Shown: positions 26,964 through 36,454, numbered from the stretch's first letter. The stretch: DNA of 64,000 nucleotides from Luteibacter aegosomaticola (GCF_023078475.1 NZ_CP095741.1:4741001-4805000); one strand, 5' to 3'. The notes: generated by a model from the letters alone, not told the origin. Numbers and translations: made by a program.

Positions 26964-28180
26964 GCAGCCGGCCGGACCTGCGCGGGCGCCTTGCCGCCGC
27001 CCGCGCGCAACGCGAGCGCGAGGGTCTCCTGCGCCGCGTGCGCACCTGCGATGTGTTGCCCGGTGGGCGGCGCGTCGTGGGCAAACGGATCCTGGCCGAC
27101 TTCTGTGGCAACGATTACCTGGGCCTCGCCAGCCACCGTGAGCTGGTGGCCGCACTGACGCGCTCCGCCGCCGTCGAGGGTGTCGGCACCGGGGCGGCGC
27201 ACCTGGTTTCCGGGCACCGCGGCGAACACGCGGCACTGGAAGAAGAACTCGCCGACTGGACCGGCCGAGAGCGTGCCGTGCTGTTTTCCACAGGCGTCAT
27301 GGCCAACCTTGGCGCCCTGCAGGCCCTGCTCAACGCTGGCGCCATGCCCGGTGGCCGCGACATGCCGCTGTGCGTACAGGACAAGCTCAACCACGCTAGC
27401 CTGATCGATGGCGCCCAGCTGGCTGGCGCCAGCCTGCGCCGGTACCCGCATGCGGATGTCGAGGGCGCCGCGCGCCAGTTGGATGCGCAGCCCGACGTAC
27501 CCGCACTGCTCGCCACCGATGGCGTGTTCAGCATGGATGGCGATATCGCGCCCTTGGCTGCCCTCGCCCAGCTTTGCCGCGAACGTCATGCCCTGCTCTA
27601 CGTGGACGATGCGCACGGCCTGGGCGTGCTGGGCCGCCATGGCGCCGGATCGCTGGCCGCCGCCGGCCTGGGTAGCGCCGATGCGCCGGTGCTGATGGGC
27701 ACCCTGGGTAAGGCGCTGGGCTGCGCCGGGGCCTTCGTGGCCGGCGATGCCGACCTGATGGATGCGATCGTGCAGTTCGCCCGCCCCTACATCTATACGA
27801 CGGCGATGCCGGCGGCCCTGGCTGCTGCGACCCGTGCCGCCGTACGGCTCGTCCGCGAAGACAGCGAGGGCCGCCGCGAGCGGCTGGCTGCGAACATCGC
27901 CCGCTTCCGGGCCGGCGCGGCCCAGCTCGGACTGCCCCTGATGCCCAGCCAGACGGCGATCCAGCCCCTGGTCCTCGGCGATGCCGGCAGCACGCTGGCC
28001 GCCGCACGCATGCTGGAGCGGGAGGGCTTCCTGGTGGTGGCGATCCGCCCGCCGACCGTGCCGCAGGGCGCCGGGCGCCTGCGGATTACCCTCTCCGCCG
28101 CCCATAACGAGGCGCGAATCGACGCCCTCCTGGACGCCCTGGCCCGCCTGCCCCTGCCCACGCAGGCCCTCGCCGTATAA
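26960..28180 (+). CDS. bioF: 8-amino-7-oxononanoate synthase
   Basis: BioF condenses pimeloyl-ACP (or -CoA) with alanine. I chose GTG 26960, which overlaps the bioB TGA by four bases (GTGA); the frame is open further upstream only in the shadow of bioB. From there it has 406 residues. It is a PLP aminotransferase-fold protein with [13 protein letters not shown] at the start, [14 protein letters not shown], and the PLP lysine in [12 protein letters not shown] (Lys251). Confidence 0.94.
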   Translation: MSSRPDLRGRLAAARAQREREGLLRRVRTCDVLPGGRRVVGKRILADFCGNDYLGLASHRELVAALTRSAAVEGVGTGAAHLVSGHRGEHAALEEELADWTGRERAVLFSTGVMANLGALQALLNAGAMPGGRDMPLCVQDKLNHASLIDGAQLAGASLRRYPHADVEGAARQLDAQPDVPALLATDGVFSMDGDIAPLAALAQLCRERHALLYVDDAHGLGVLGRHGAGSLAAAGLGSADAPVLMGTLGKALGCAGAFVAGDADLMDAIVQFARPYIYTTAMPAALAAATRAAVRLVREDSEGRRERLAANIARFRAGAAQLGLPLMPSQTAIQPLVLGDAGSTLAAARMLEREGFLVVAIRPPTVPQGAGRLRITLSAAHNEARIDALLDALARLPLPTQALAV

Positions 28181-28204
28181 TGGGCGGCCCCGCGCTTCGC
28201 CCCC

Positions 28205-28948
28205 ATGCCCATGCCCATCCTCAACATTTCCGCCTATAAGTTCGTCGGCCTGGACGATCTGGCCGCCTTGCGCGAGCGGATCGTGGCGCGCTGCGAGGCG
28301 CTGGCGCTCAAGGGCACCATCCTGCTCGCGCCCGAGGGCATCAACCTGTTCCTCGCTGCGCCAGCCGAATCGATCGCGGCTTTCATGGCCTGGCTGCATG
28401 AGGATTCGCGCTTCGCGGATATCGCGCCGAAGGAAAGCTGGTCGGACGAGGTGCCGTTCGGGCGCATGCGCGTGCGCCTGAAGAAAGAAATCATCACGAT
28501 GCACGCGCCAGCCATCCGCCCGGAGGCAGGCCGCGCACCGCACGTGCTGCCGGTGGACCTGCGCCGCTGGCTCGACCAGGGCCATGACGACGATGGCCGC
28601 GACGTGGTCCTGCTCGATACGCGCAACGATTACGAAGTGGCCGCGGGCACGTTTGAAAACGTCGTCGAATACGGCCTCGCGTCGTTCACCGGTTTTCCCG
28701 GCGCCGTCGCGGCCGACCGCGAGCGCTTTGAAGGCAAGACCGTGGTGTCGTTCTGCACCGGCGGTATCCGCTGCGAAAAAGCCGCGATCCACATGCGTGA
28801 GATCGGCATCGATCACGTGTACCAGCTCGAAGGCGGCATCCTGAAGTATTTCGAAGAAGTCGGCGGCGCGCACTGGCGTGGCGACTGCTTCGTGTTCGAT
28901 GGCCGTGGCGCGGTCGACCCCGCGCTCGCCCCGAGCGAGGCGCCGTGA
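28205..28948 (+). CDS. trhO: tRNA uridine(34) hydroxylase (rhodanese-like, TrhO/YceA)
   Basis: TrhO makes the 5-hydroxyuridine at tRNA position 34. The 247-residue protein has the N-terminal acylphosphatase-like part ([18 protein letters not shown]) and a rhodanese domain with [15 protein letters not shown] and the active cysteine in [12 protein letters not shown] (Cys184 from ATG 28205). ATG 28211 is an alternative start. It lies 24 bases after bioF and its stop overlaps bioH by four bases, so it is embedded in the biotin operon although its known role is unrelated. Confidence 0.9.
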   Translation: MPMPILNISAYKFVGLDDLAALRERIVARCEALALKGTILLAPEGINLFLAAPAESIAAFMAWLHEDSRFADIAPKESWSDEVPFGRMRVRLKKEIITMHAPAIRPEAGRAPHVLPVDLRRWLDQGHDDDGRDVVLLDTRNDYEVAAGTFENVVEYGLASFTGFPGAVAADRERFEGKTVVSFCTGGIRCEKAAIHMREIGIDHVYQLEGGILKYFEEVGGAHWRGDCFVFDGRGAVDPALAPSEAP

Positions 28949-29718
28949 GCGGCCTCTCTATCGAACGCCGCGGCCGCGGCAGCGTGCCGCTGGTGATGAT
29001 CCACGGCTGGGCGATGCACGGTGGCATCCTGCATCCGCTCGCCGACGCGCTGGATGCGCACTGCGATGTGTACCTCGTCGACCTGCCGGGCCACGGGCAT
29101 TCCCGCGACTCATCGATTCCGCTGGAACCGAGCGCCTGCGCGGAAGCCATCATTCGCGAGACGCCGCCCGCCGCGTGGCTGGGCTGGTCGATGGGCGGGC
29201 TGGTGGCGCTCACGGCCGCGCTGGAGCATCCGGAAGCGGTCAAGTGCCTTATCCCGGTCAGCGCCACACCGAAGTTCGTCCGCGCGGACGATTGGCCGCA
29301 CGGCAACGACCCCGCCATGGTGCGCAAGCTCGCGGCTGATCTCGAGACCGACTACAAAACCACGGTCGATCGCTTTATTGCCCTGGAGGCCATGGGCAGC
29401 CAGGATCCGCGCGCCGAGACGCGCCGGTTGATGGCCGAAGCCTACGAGCGCGGCGAGCCCGATCCGCGCGTGCTGCTCGAAGGCCTGGCGCTGCTTGAGC
29501 GCGCCGACCTGCGATCGCGCCTGCATGAGCTGACGATGCCCAGCCTCTGGATAGCCGGCCGCCGCGACCGCATCGTGCATCCCGAGGCCATGCGCTGGTC
29601 CGCCGAGGCGGCCGGTGGCCGCTTCGTGGAACTGGCACATGCCGGCCACGCCCCTTTCATTGGACATGCCGCCGAACTGGCGGAGGTCCTCATCCCGTTT
29701 ACCGGTTCCGACGCATGA
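28945..29718 (+). CDS. bioH: Pimeloyl-ACP methyl ester carboxylesterase
   Basis: BioH removes the methyl group from pimeloyl-ACP methyl ester, ending the BioC-BioH pimelate route. The GTG start at 28945 overlaps the trhO stop (GTGA). The 257-residue alpha/beta hydrolase has an oxyanion region IHGWAMHGG, the nucleophile GWSMGG (Ser82), an acid in [12 protein letters not shown] and the catalytic His in LAHAGHAPF. The [10 protein letters not shown] motif matches E. coli BioH. Confidence 0.93.
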   Translation: MSGLSIERRGRGSVPLVMIHGWAMHGGILHPLADALDAHCDVYLVDLPGHGHSRDSSIPLEPSACAEAIIRETPPAAWLGWSMGGLVALTAALEHPEAVKCLIPVSATPKFVRADDWPHGNDPAMVRKLAADLETDYKTTVDRFIALEAMGSQDPRAETRRLMAEAYERGEPDPRVLLEGLALLERADLRSRLHELTMPSLWIAGRRDRIVHPEAMRWSAEAAGGRFVELAHAGHAPFIGHAAELAEVLIPFTGSDA

Positions 29719-30605
29719 GCGATTTCCACTTCGACCGCCGCCAGGTACGCCGCAACTTCGGCCGCGCCGCAGGCACGTATGAAAAGCACGACGCGCTCCA
29801 GCGCGAGGTGCAATCCACGCTCATTGAGCGACTGGACGTGTTCCCCCAGGTACCCGAGGTGGTGCTCGACGTGGGCGCAGGCACCGGCCGTGGCAGCGCT
29901 GCGCTGAAGAAGAAGTATCCGAAGGCGCAGGTCATCGCCGTGGATCTTGCGCTGCCGATGCTGAAGGAAGCGAAGCAGAACGCGGGCTGGCTGAAGCCGT
30001 TCTCACGCGTGCAGGCCGATGCCTACACGCTGCCCGTGCCGGACCACAGCGTCGACATCCTGTTCTCGAACCTGTGCTTCCAGTGGTGCGAAGATCTTTC
30101 GCGCCTGTTCGCCGAATGCGCGCGCGTGCTGAAGCCCGGTGGCTTGCTCACCTTCTCCACGTTCGGCCCCGATACGCTCAGCGAGCTGCGCGCCGCGTGG
30201 GCCAGCGTGGACGAACACGCCCACGTCGCGCGCTTCCTCGATATGCACGACGTGGGCGATGCCATGCTTGCGCAAGGCCTGAAGGATCCCGTGCTGTTCG
30301 CCGAGCGCTACACGCTCACCTACCCGACGCCGCGCGCCCTGCTGGACGAGCTGCGTGGACTGGGCGCGAACAACGCCGACGCAGGCCGCCTGCGTGGGCT
30401 GACGGGCAAGCAGCACTACAAGCGCATGCTCGAAGCGTATGAAGCGCTGCGCAGTGAAGGCACGATCCCGTCCACCTGGGAAGTGGTAACCGCCCACGCC
30501 TGGGGCCCGCCCGAAGGCCAGTCCCGGCGTGAAGGTTCGGGCGAAATCGCCAGCTTCTCGATCGACAAGCTGCGCGGGTCGCGACGGAAGAACCCCTTCA
30601 CCTGA
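29715..30605 (+). CDS. bioC: Malonyl-ACP O-methyltransferase
   Basis: BioC methylates malonyl-ACP to start pimelate synthesis in the fatty acid pathway. The 296-residue class I methyltransferase has motif I VVLDVGAGTGRGS (about 49-61), VIAVDLALPML and the later DILFSNLCFQWCEDL, which is typical of BioC. It overlaps bioH by four bases and the convergent tag gene by eight. bioA and bioD are not in the window. Confidence 0.93.
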   Translation: MSDFHFDRRQVRRNFGRAAGTYEKHDALQREVQSTLIERLDVFPQVPEVVLDVGAGTGRGSAALKKKYPKAQVIAVDLALPMLKEAKQNAGWLKPFSRVQADAYTLPVPDHSVDILFSNLCFQWCEDLSRLFAECARVLKPGGLLTFSTFGPDTLSELRAAWASVDEHAHVARFLDMHDVGDAMLAQGLKDPVLFAERYTLTYPTPRALLDELRGLGANNADAGRLRGLTGKQHYKRMLEAYEALRSEGTIPSTWEVVTAHAWGPPEGQSRREGSGEIASFSIDKLRGSRRKNPFT

Positions 30606-31158
30606 GCGCACGGCCGTGACAGTCGCAGCTGGCCAGGTGGTCGTTGACCATGCCAGCCGACTGCATGAGGCTGTAGCAGATGGCCGTACCCGCGTAGCGA
30701 AAGCCACGCCGTTGCAACTCCTTGCTCATGGCGTCTGAAATGGGTGAGCGCATCGGCACTTCGGCCTGCATGGCGTAGGCGTTCACGATCGTCTTTCCTC
30801 CCGTGAATGACCACAGCAGGCTGGAGAGCGATTCCCCGTTCGCAGCCATGGCCATGACGATGCGTGCATTCGCACGCACCGACGCCACCTTGAGGCGATG
30901 CCGGATGATGCCGCGGTCGTGCATCGCCTGCTCGAGTTCGTCGTCGCCCATCGCGGCGACCGCTGCGATATCAAAATCGTGGAAACGCTCGCGGTAGGCG
31001 TCGCGTTTGCTTAACACCGTGCGCCAGGCAAGGCCTGCCTGCGCGCCTTTCAATGTCAGTAGTTCGAACAGGTGGCGATCGTCGCGAACGATCCGCCCCC
31101 ACTCGAGGTCATGCCAGTTCCGTTCGATCTCGCTTTGCTCGGCCCAGGGACAGCGCAT
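30598..31158 (-). CDS. tag: DNA-3-methyladenine glycosylase I
   Basis: Tag excises 3-methyladenine from alkylated DNA. The 186-residue protein has the N-terminal RCPWAEQSEIERNWHDLEWG and the C-terminal NDHLASC, so the zinc ligands (Cys, His near the start; His, Cys near the end) are in place. The helix-hairpin-helix-type core and FTGGKTIVNAY are as expected. Its 3' end overlaps bioC on the other strand by eight bases. Confidence 0.95.
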   Translation of the reverse strand: MRCPWAEQSEIERNWHDLEWGRIVRDDRHLFELLTLKGAQAGLAWRTVLSKRDAYRERFHDFDIAAVAAMGDDELEQAMHDRGIIRHRLKVASVRANARIVMAMAANGESLSSLLWSFTGGKTIVNAYAMQAEVPMRSPISDAMSKELQRRGFRYAGTAICYSLMQSAGMVNDHLASCDCHGRALR

Positions 31159-31287
31159 GGATCACCTCGTCGTCGTGGAAGAAGCGACAAGGTTAGGAAC
31201 GTGGCATCTCGCGATCTGTCCGGGCGGCTCACCGCGGATCGTGGGTCAATGTTGCGCTAGCGCCATGAGCGATGTCTCCAAGGGCAT

Positions 31288-31321
31288 CGGGCGCCACCCA
31301 CAACGCATGGGGTGGCGCCCG
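31288..31321. repeat. Strong hairpin between tag and the dehydratase gene
   Basis: A 12-base perfect stem (CGGGCGCCACCC at 31288-31299 with GGGTGGCGCCCG at 31310-31321) closes a ten-base loop. It lies 12 bases beyond the stop of the dehydratase gene on the minus strand. There is no T-run on either side, so it is not a standard intrinsic terminator, though it may still protect or end the transcript. Confidence 0.6.
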
Positions 31322-31333
31322 CGACTCACAGAC

Positions 31334-32278
31334 TCACCAGGGCAACGCATCCAGGTCGACATTGCCACCCGTGATCACCGCGCCGACCGTACGGCCAGCG
31401 AATACCGACGGGTAACGCAGCACGGCGGCCAGCGTCGTCGCACTCGAAGGCTCGACCACGATGCGTAGTTCCGACCACATCAGGCGCATGGCGGCGACCA
31501 CTTCGCTATCACTGACGCGCAACACGCGTACCTGATGGTCACGCAGCGCGTGGAAGTTGGGCTCGCCGATCAGCGTACGCAGGCCATCGCAAATCGTATC
31601 GGGGGTAAACGGTCCGACACGCGCATCGGCCTCGAGTGATCGCGCCGCATCGTCGGCACCCTCAGGCTCGGCACCCAGCAGGACGATCGCCGGATTGATG
31701 CCATGCGCTGCGATCGAACAACCCGCGGCAAGGCCACCGCCGCCGACCGGGAACAACACGGTATCGATACCCGGCGCCTGGCCAAGGAGCTCAGCTACCA
31801 GCGTGCCCTGCCCGGCCATCACGCGGGCATCCGCGTAAGGGTGGACGAGGTTGGCACCTGTCGCCGCCATAACCTCAGCGGCTTTTGCCTCGCGTGCCGC
31901 CGTGGTCGGTGCACACCGATGGACGGTGGCGCCCGCCGCGATGATCGCGTCGACCTTGGCCTGCACGGCGCCTTCAGGCACGACGACATGCGCGGCGATG
32001 CCGCGCGTACGTGCGGCCATGGCCAACGCATTGCCGTGGTTACCCGATGAATGCGTGACGACGCCATTCGCCGCTTCTTCGTCGCTAAGCGACCATACCG
32101 CGTTGGTGGCGCCACGGAACTTGAACGCGCCACCACGCTGGAGATTTTCGCACTTGAACCATACCGTCGCGCCAGCACGCGCATCGATCAGCTCACTGCG
32201 CATGACCGGAGTGACCCGCGCATGCGGCGCGATGCGCGCCGCCGCATCACGCACGTCAGCAAACGAAGGCAACATCAC
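31334..32278 (-). CDS. PLP-dependent threonine/serine dehydratase
   Basis: The 314-residue protein is a fold type II PLP enzyme. Lys53 in FKFRGA holds the cofactor, and SSGNHGNALA and FPVGGGGLAAG bind the substrate and the phosphate. There is no C-terminal ACT domain, so it is not the usual biosynthetic IlvA. It looks like a catabolic threonine dehydratase or a serine racemase-type enzyme. If it makes 2-oxobutyrate it could feed isoleucine synthesis, but nothing here proves it. The first two codons are both ATG. It overlaps the upstream epimerase-like gene by four bases. Confidence 0.85.
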   Translation of the reverse strand: MMLPSFADVRDAAARIAPHARVTPVMRSELIDARAGATVWFKCENLQRGGAFKFRGATNAVWSLSDEEAANGVVTHSSGNHGNALAMAARTRGIAAHVVVPEGAVQAKVDAIIAAGATVHRCAPTTAAREAKAAEVMAATGANLVHPYADARVMAGQGTLVAELLGQAPGIDTVLFPVGGGGLAAGCSIAAHGINPAIVLLGAEPEGADDAARSLEADARVGPFTPDTICDGLRTLIGEPNFHALRDHQVRVLRVSDSEVVAAMRLMWSELRIVVEPSSATTLAAVLRYPSVFAGRTVGAVITGGNVDLDALPW

Positions 32279-33279
32279 GCGATGAATTCCACGCCGCAGA
32301 CGAAGCGACGCTCTTCACCCGGTGCAAGACGCAGCTGCGCGGCGCAATCCTCGCGATTGAACGCGTCGGCCATGCATTCCATGGGCTCGAGCGCCACCGA
32401 CTTGCGTGGATCGCGCTCATTGGTATCCGAGGTAAACGCCAGCATGACGCCGCGCTCCTGCCATACCGCGATCTTCGTGCCGGTCTGCGGATCGCTGAGG
32501 TAGGTGCGTGCCTTGCCGTCGTCATCGACCTGCAGGTCGGTGTAGGTCGTATTGAGTTCCGTTGCACCGATGCTGCGCGGCTGGCGGAAATCCAGCGATG
32601 CATCCATCTCGTCGATCGACTTCCATGCTTCGCGACCCGGCAGCGGGATAAAGCCTGGATCGGTCGCAATGATCGTCTGCGCCGGCACCTGCAGCACCCA
32701 GGTGTCGATCGAATTTTCCGAAAGGCGGAAATACGGATGCCAGCCAAAGAACACCGGCGCGGCATGTTCACCGACATTACGCGTATGCGTTTCGATCGAG
32801 AGGCCCTTCGCGTCAAGCGTGAAGGTAATGTTGAAATCGAGCGCGAACGGGTAGCCCGGGTACGCCTGCGGGCGGATCGCCTGCGTGGCGAACGTCACCA
32901 CGGCCTGGTCGTCGCCGCTGGCTTCATGCGCCACGTCAAACATCACGCCACGGACGAAGCCGTGGCGGATGGCACGATCCGCACCCGTGACACCGGGCTG
33001 CATATCGTAGGATTTTCCTTCAAACGTATAGCGCGCGTCGTTGATGCGATTGGCAAAGGGTGTCATGACGGCAAAGCGCGACCCCTTGTGCGGCACCAGT
33101 TCCTGCTCGTTAAGAAAAGCGTCAGCGATATTCAGCGTGCCGCCGCTGGCGGGCAGGCCGATCGACAGCACGGTGGCGCCGCGGCGGGCGATATGCACCT
33201 CGCGCTGGGCCTGGCTATCGCGGAGGACGAGCACTTCCTGCGTGCCCATCGAGGAACGTGTCACGGTGAAACGGGACAT
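32275..33279 (-). CDS. Aldose 1-epimerase-like protein
   Basis: This is a galactose-mutarotase-fold protein of 334 residues from ATG 33279, which has AAGGAA nine bases upstream; the frame is open for a further 36 codons without support. Catalytic features of the family are seen: IRHGFVRG, FFGWHPYFRLSE with a His, and ALEPMECMADAF with a Glu near the C-terminus. It probably interconverts sugar anomers; the sugar is unknown. It is divergent from pepN and coupled by ATGA to the dehydratase gene. Confidence 0.85.
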   Translation of the reverse strand: MSRFTVTRSSMGTQEVLVLRDSQAQREVHIARRGATVLSIGLPASGGTLNIADAFLNEQELVPHKGSRFAVMTPFANRINDARYTFEGKSYDMQPGVTGADRAIRHGFVRGVMFDVAHEASGDDQAVVTFATQAIRPQAYPGYPFALDFNITFTLDAKGLSIETHTRNVGEHAAPVFFGWHPYFRLSENSIDTWVLQVPAQTIIATDPGFIPLPGREAWKSIDEMDASLDFRQPRSIGATELNTTYTDLQVDDDGKARTYLSDPQTGTKIAVWQERGVMLAFTSDTNERDPRKSVALEPMECMADAFNREDCAAQLRLAPGEERRFVCGVEFIA

Positions 33280-33352
33280 AAAAAGGGTTCCTTTTGACGA
33301 ATCAGGCCGCATGTTAGCCTGCCTGAGCCCGCACCACGAATAGCCTGACGCC

Positions 33353-36001
33353 ATGAGCGACCGTTCCGATACCCCCACCGCCGTCATCCGCCTCGCCGAC
33401 TATCGCCCGCCTGCATGGGCGGTGCAGCATGTCGCCCTGGAGTTCGATCTGGGGATCGACCGGGCCGAAGTGCACGCCACGCTGGAACTGGTCCGCCAGG
33501 CCGACGAGCCCATCCGCCTCAACGGCGAGGGGCTGGAATTGCTGGAGCTCAGCATCGACGGCCGCCGACTGGGCGATGGCGAGTACATCCTCGCCCATGG
33601 CGTGCTTGAAGTCGGCGTCGAGGGCGACCGCTGCACACTCAGCACGCGGGTGGCCGTGCGCCCCGCGGAGAACACCGCATTCGAAGGCCTCTATCTTTCG
33701 GGCAGCCGCGACAAGGGCTTCCTGCTGACGCAATGCGAAGCCGAAGGTTTCCGCCACATCACGTTCTACCCGGACCGGCCGGACGTGCTGTCGACCTTCA
33801 CCGTGACGCTGCGCGCCGACAAGGCGCGCTTCCCCGTCCTGCTGGCGGGTGGCAACCCCGATGGCGCGGGTGATCTCGCCGATGGCCGCCACTGGGCACG
33901 CTTTGTCGATCCGCACCCGAAGCCGAGCTACCTGTTCGCGCTGGTGGCGGGACGCCTGGAGCGGATCAGCCAGGACTACACCACCGCCGATGGCCGTAAC
34001 GTCGCGCTGCACATCTGGGCCGAAGCCGATGTCATCGACCGCTGCGACTACGCCATGGATTCCCTCGTACGCTCCATGCGCTGGGATGAACAGGCGTATG
34101 GGCGCAATTACGACCTCGATGTGTTCCATGTCGTCGCTACCCATGATTTCAACATGGGCGCCATGGAGAACAAGGGCCTCAATATCTTCAATGCCAAGTA
34201 CCTCCTGGCCGACCCGGATTCGAGTACGGATGACGAATACCGTCATGTCGAAGCCGTGGTGGCACACGAGTATTTCCATAACTGGAGCGGCAATCGCGTC
34301 ACCTGCCGCGACTGGTTCCAGCTCAGCCTGAAAGAAGGGCTCACGGTATTCCGTGAGCAGAGCTTCTCGGCGGATATGAATTCGGCGCCGCTAAAGCGCA
34401 TCGAAGACGTGGCGCTGCTGCGCCGCGCGCAATTCCCGGAAGACGCGGGCCCGCTGTCGCACCCGGTTCGCCCGTCGCAATACACCGAGATCAACAACTT
34501 CTACACCGCCACCGTGTACGAGAAGGGCTCTGAGCTGGTCCGGATGATCGCAGGCCACCTGGGCCACGATGGCTTCCGCAAGGGCATGGATCTTTACTTC
34601 GAACGCCATGACGGTCAGGCGGCGACGATCGAGGATTACCTGAAGGCGCTTGGCGATGCCAATGGCGTGGATCTATCCAGCTATCTCGCCTGGTACGGTC
34701 AGGCCGGCACGCCACGCCTGAGTGCGGAGGGCCGTTACGACGCTGACAAGCGTCGCTATCGCCTGCAGCTGCGCCAGCGCACGCCGGCGAGCGCGGGTCA
34801 GCCGGATAAGCATGCGCTGCCGGTGCCGGTGCGCCTGTCGCTATTCAACCAGGACGGCACGGCGCTGCCGCTGCGCCTCGAAGGCGAGGCAGCGGCTGGC
34901 GCGAACGAACGCACGGTCGTGCTCAACAGTCCCGAACAGACTTTTGTCTTCGAGGATGTCGCATCCGCGCCGGTGCCATCGCTGCTGCGCGGCTTCTCGG
35001 CGCCAGTGATCCTGGAATGCGAGTACGCACCCGCCGAACTGGCGCTACTCCTGCGCCACGATGCCGACGGCTTCAACCGCTGGGACGCCGGCCAGCAACT
35101 CGCCGGCCTCGCGTTCGACGCGTTCCGTGACGGCGCGCCCGGTGGCGCTGCCGTCCTTGCATGGACGAAGGCCGTGGCCGGCTTGTTCGGCGACGCCAGC
35201 ATCGATGACGCACTGCTCGCCGAGCTGCTGACACCGCCGGGCGAGATCGAACTCGTGGAGCGCCAGCCCGAGCGCGACCCGGAACGTATCCGGGCCGTGC
35301 GCCAGGGGCTCCTTCGCGCGCTCGCGCAGACGATCGGCAGCGACGCGCTGAAGGCCCGTTACCAGGCGCTCCACGCCCAGGCGAACGCCGGGCTCACGGC
35401 TGCCGACCAGGCGCGCCGCCAGTTGAAGCGCCGCGTGCTCGACCTGCTCTCGCTGGCCGACGCCGCCGGCAGCGTGCCGCTCGCGCGCCAGCAATACGAA
35501 AGCGCACCGTCCATGACCGACCGCCTGGCCGCCCTCTCCACGCTGGCCGTGACCGACCCGGCCGCGGCGGACGAGCCGCTGGCCCATTTCCGCAAGCGCT
35601 ATGACGGTAACGCGCTCGCGCTCGACAAATGGTTTGCCGCCCAGGCCCAGCTACCGGGCGACGGCGCGCTGGCACGGATCCAGGCGCTGGAAGACGATCC
35701 GGCGTTCACGCTGAAAAACCCGAATCGCGTCCAGGCGTTGATCGGTACGTTTGCCCGCGTGAATCCCACGGGCTTCCACCGCCCCGACGGCGCGGCCTAC
35801 CGTTGGCTGGCCGATCGCCTGGTGGCGATCGATGCGCTGAATCCGCAGGTGGCGGCACGCGTGGCCACGGCGTTCAACGGCTGGAAGCGGCTGGAACCGG
35901 CACGCCGCGAAGCGGCCCATGCGGTGGTGGCTGAACTGGCCGGGCGAAAAGATCTCTCACGCGACCTCACGGACATCCTTGCCCGAGTTGCGCTGGGGTG
36001 A
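33353..36001 (+). CDS. pepN: Aminopeptidase N (M1 family)
   Basis: PepN is the main cytoplasmic zinc aminopeptidase. The 882-residue length is normal for proteobacterial PepN. The exopeptidase motif GAMEN is at 269-273. The zinc motif HEYFH at 305-309 (His305, Glu306, His309) is followed 19 residues later by the third ligand Glu328. The C-terminal alpha-helical domains complete the chain. The gene is alone on the plus strand, with a short palindrome just after its stop. Confidence 0.97.
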   Translation: MSDRSDTPTAVIRLADYRPPAWAVQHVALEFDLGIDRAEVHATLELVRQADEPIRLNGEGLELLELSIDGRRLGDGEYILAHGVLEVGVEGDRCTLSTRVAVRPAENTAFEGLYLSGSRDKGFLLTQCEAEGFRHITFYPDRPDVLSTFTVTLRADKARFPVLLAGGNPDGAGDLADGRHWARFVDPHPKPSYLFALVAGRLERISQDYTTADGRNVALHIWAEADVIDRCDYAMDSLVRSMRWDEQAYGRNYDLDVFHVVATHDFNMGAMENKGLNIFNAKYLLADPDSSTDDEYRHVEAVVAHEYFHNWSGNRVTCRDWFQLSLKEGLTVFREQSFSADMNSAPLKRIEDVALLRRAQFPEDAGPLSHPVRPSQYTEINNFYTATVYEKGSELVRMIAGHLGHDGFRKGMDLYFERHDGQAATIEDYLKALGDANGVDLSSYLAWYGQAGTPRLSAEGRYDADKRRYRLQLRQRTPASAGQPDKHALPVPVRLSLFNQDGTALPLRLEGEAAAGANERTVVLNSPEQTFVFEDVASAPVPSLLRGFSAPVILECEYAPAELALLLRHDADGFNRWDAGQQLAGLAFDAFRDGAPGGAAVLAWTKAVAGLFGDASIDDALLAELLTPPGEIELVERQPERDPERIRAVRQGLLRALAQTIGSDALKARYQALHAQANAGLTAADQARRQLKRRVLDLLSLADAAGSVPLARQQYESAPSMTDRLAALSTLAVTDPAAADEPLAHFRKRYDGNALALDKWFAAQAQLPGDGALARIQALEDDPAFTLKNPNRVQALIGTFARVNPTGFHRPDGAAYRWLADRLVAIDALNPQVAARVATAFNGWKRLEPARREAAHAVVAELAGRKDLSRDLTDILARVALG

Positions 36002-36017
36002 CGTGATTATCAAAAAC

Positions 36018-36032
36018 TGACGCTCAGCGTCA
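36018..36032. repeat. 15-base palindrome after pepN
   Basis: TGACGCT-C-AGCGTCA is perfect on both arms and lies 17 bases after the pepN stop. No T-run follows. It could be a protein site or a small 3' hairpin. Confidence 0.55.
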
Positions 36033-36110
36033 CCAATTGCCGAAACCGGGCCATTCGTTGACGAAAAAGTCACACACGGTTCATCGGAAAAGAGTAGTGT
36101 AGTTTCCAAC

Positions 36111-36137
36111 GAAGAAAGCCGCGGCAGGGGCCGCGGC
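36111..36137 (-). terminator. Terminator of the candidate small RNA
   Basis: An eight-base perfect stem with a four-base loop is followed, on the minus strand, by TTTCTTC. On the plus strand the following bases are TATTCG, so it points leftwards, away from mnmG and towards the end of pepN. Confidence 0.65.
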
Positions 36138-36360
36138 TATTCGTGCCAATCACTTCGGTTTCTGGCGCCCAGCAGCACGGTCATCCTGGATTCCCCCTGT
36201 TCCTGAGACCGCTGGGCGCCAGATCTCATTCTTGAACCGAATGGGGCATCCTTGCCCACATCCCGCTTCCTTCCTCCGGCACTCGATCAAGCCCCTGTCG
36301 CTCGATCTCGGCGCGCGTATGTCGCGCAGCGTCTGCCCGGTGGAAGTGCGCTGTAAGCAA
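36118..36360 (-). ncRNA. Candidate structured small RNA, unnamed
   Basis: The 570-base gap between pepN and mnmG contains a minus-strand region that looks like an RNA gene. Its 3' end is a perfect hairpin GCCGCGGC/GCCGCGGC (36118-36137) with TTTCTTC beyond it on the minus strand only. Before that is a long hairpin: TCTGGCGCCCAGC and its exact complement (36211-36223 and 36161-36173). It is extended by TTCGGTT/AACCGAA outside and GGTC/GACC inside. Further 5' is GGGCA-AGGA-TGCCC, a small hairpin with AGGA exposed. About eight GGA triplets fall within 130 bases, as in CsrA/RsmA-binding RNAs. No homology to 6S, 4.5S, tmRNA or RNase P RNA was recognised. The 5' end is a guess. Confidence 0.45.
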
Positions 36361-36379
36361 AGCATCGTTCGTGCCAACC

Positions 36380-36393
36380 GTTACATCTGTAAC
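36380..36393. promoter_or_regulatory. Operator-like palindrome GTTACA-TC-TGTAAC
   Basis: A perfect six-base dyad with a two-base centre lies about 20-35 bases upstream of the presumed 5' end of the candidate small RNA and about 180 bases before mnmG. A TTGGCA/TACAGC pair with a 16-base spacer lies beside it on the minus strand and could be the promoter. Confidence 0.35.
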
Positions 36394-36412
36394 TGCGCCC
36401 GCGCGCGCCGGC

Positions 36413-36454
36413 GGCTCTCACGCGAACGGCGTCGCCCACAGGGTGGGCTCCTAC
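36413..36454. repeat. Class B repeat, single arm
   Basis: This 42-base element differs at only three positions from the right half of the composite palindrome at 41803-41844. It contains GTCGCCCACAGGGTGGGCTC near its end. It has no facing partner here. Confidence 0.75.

Noticed and set aside
36240..36290. 4.5S (SRP) RNA, because the minus strand reads GGAGGAAGGAAGC
   Set aside because: The conserved SRP motif around the GGAAGGAAGCAGCC core and the matching opposite strand are absent.
36150..36377. 75-codon minus-strand frame, and a 30-codon one ending just before the terminator
   Set aside because: Neither has a convincing ribosome site with a recognisable product, and RNA structure explains the region better. 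A short peptide inside the RNA is not excluded.
36352..36393. GacA-type activation site (TGTAAG-N6-CTTACA) for the candidate small RNA
   Set aside because: The half sites are present but the spacing is about 22 bases, not 6.
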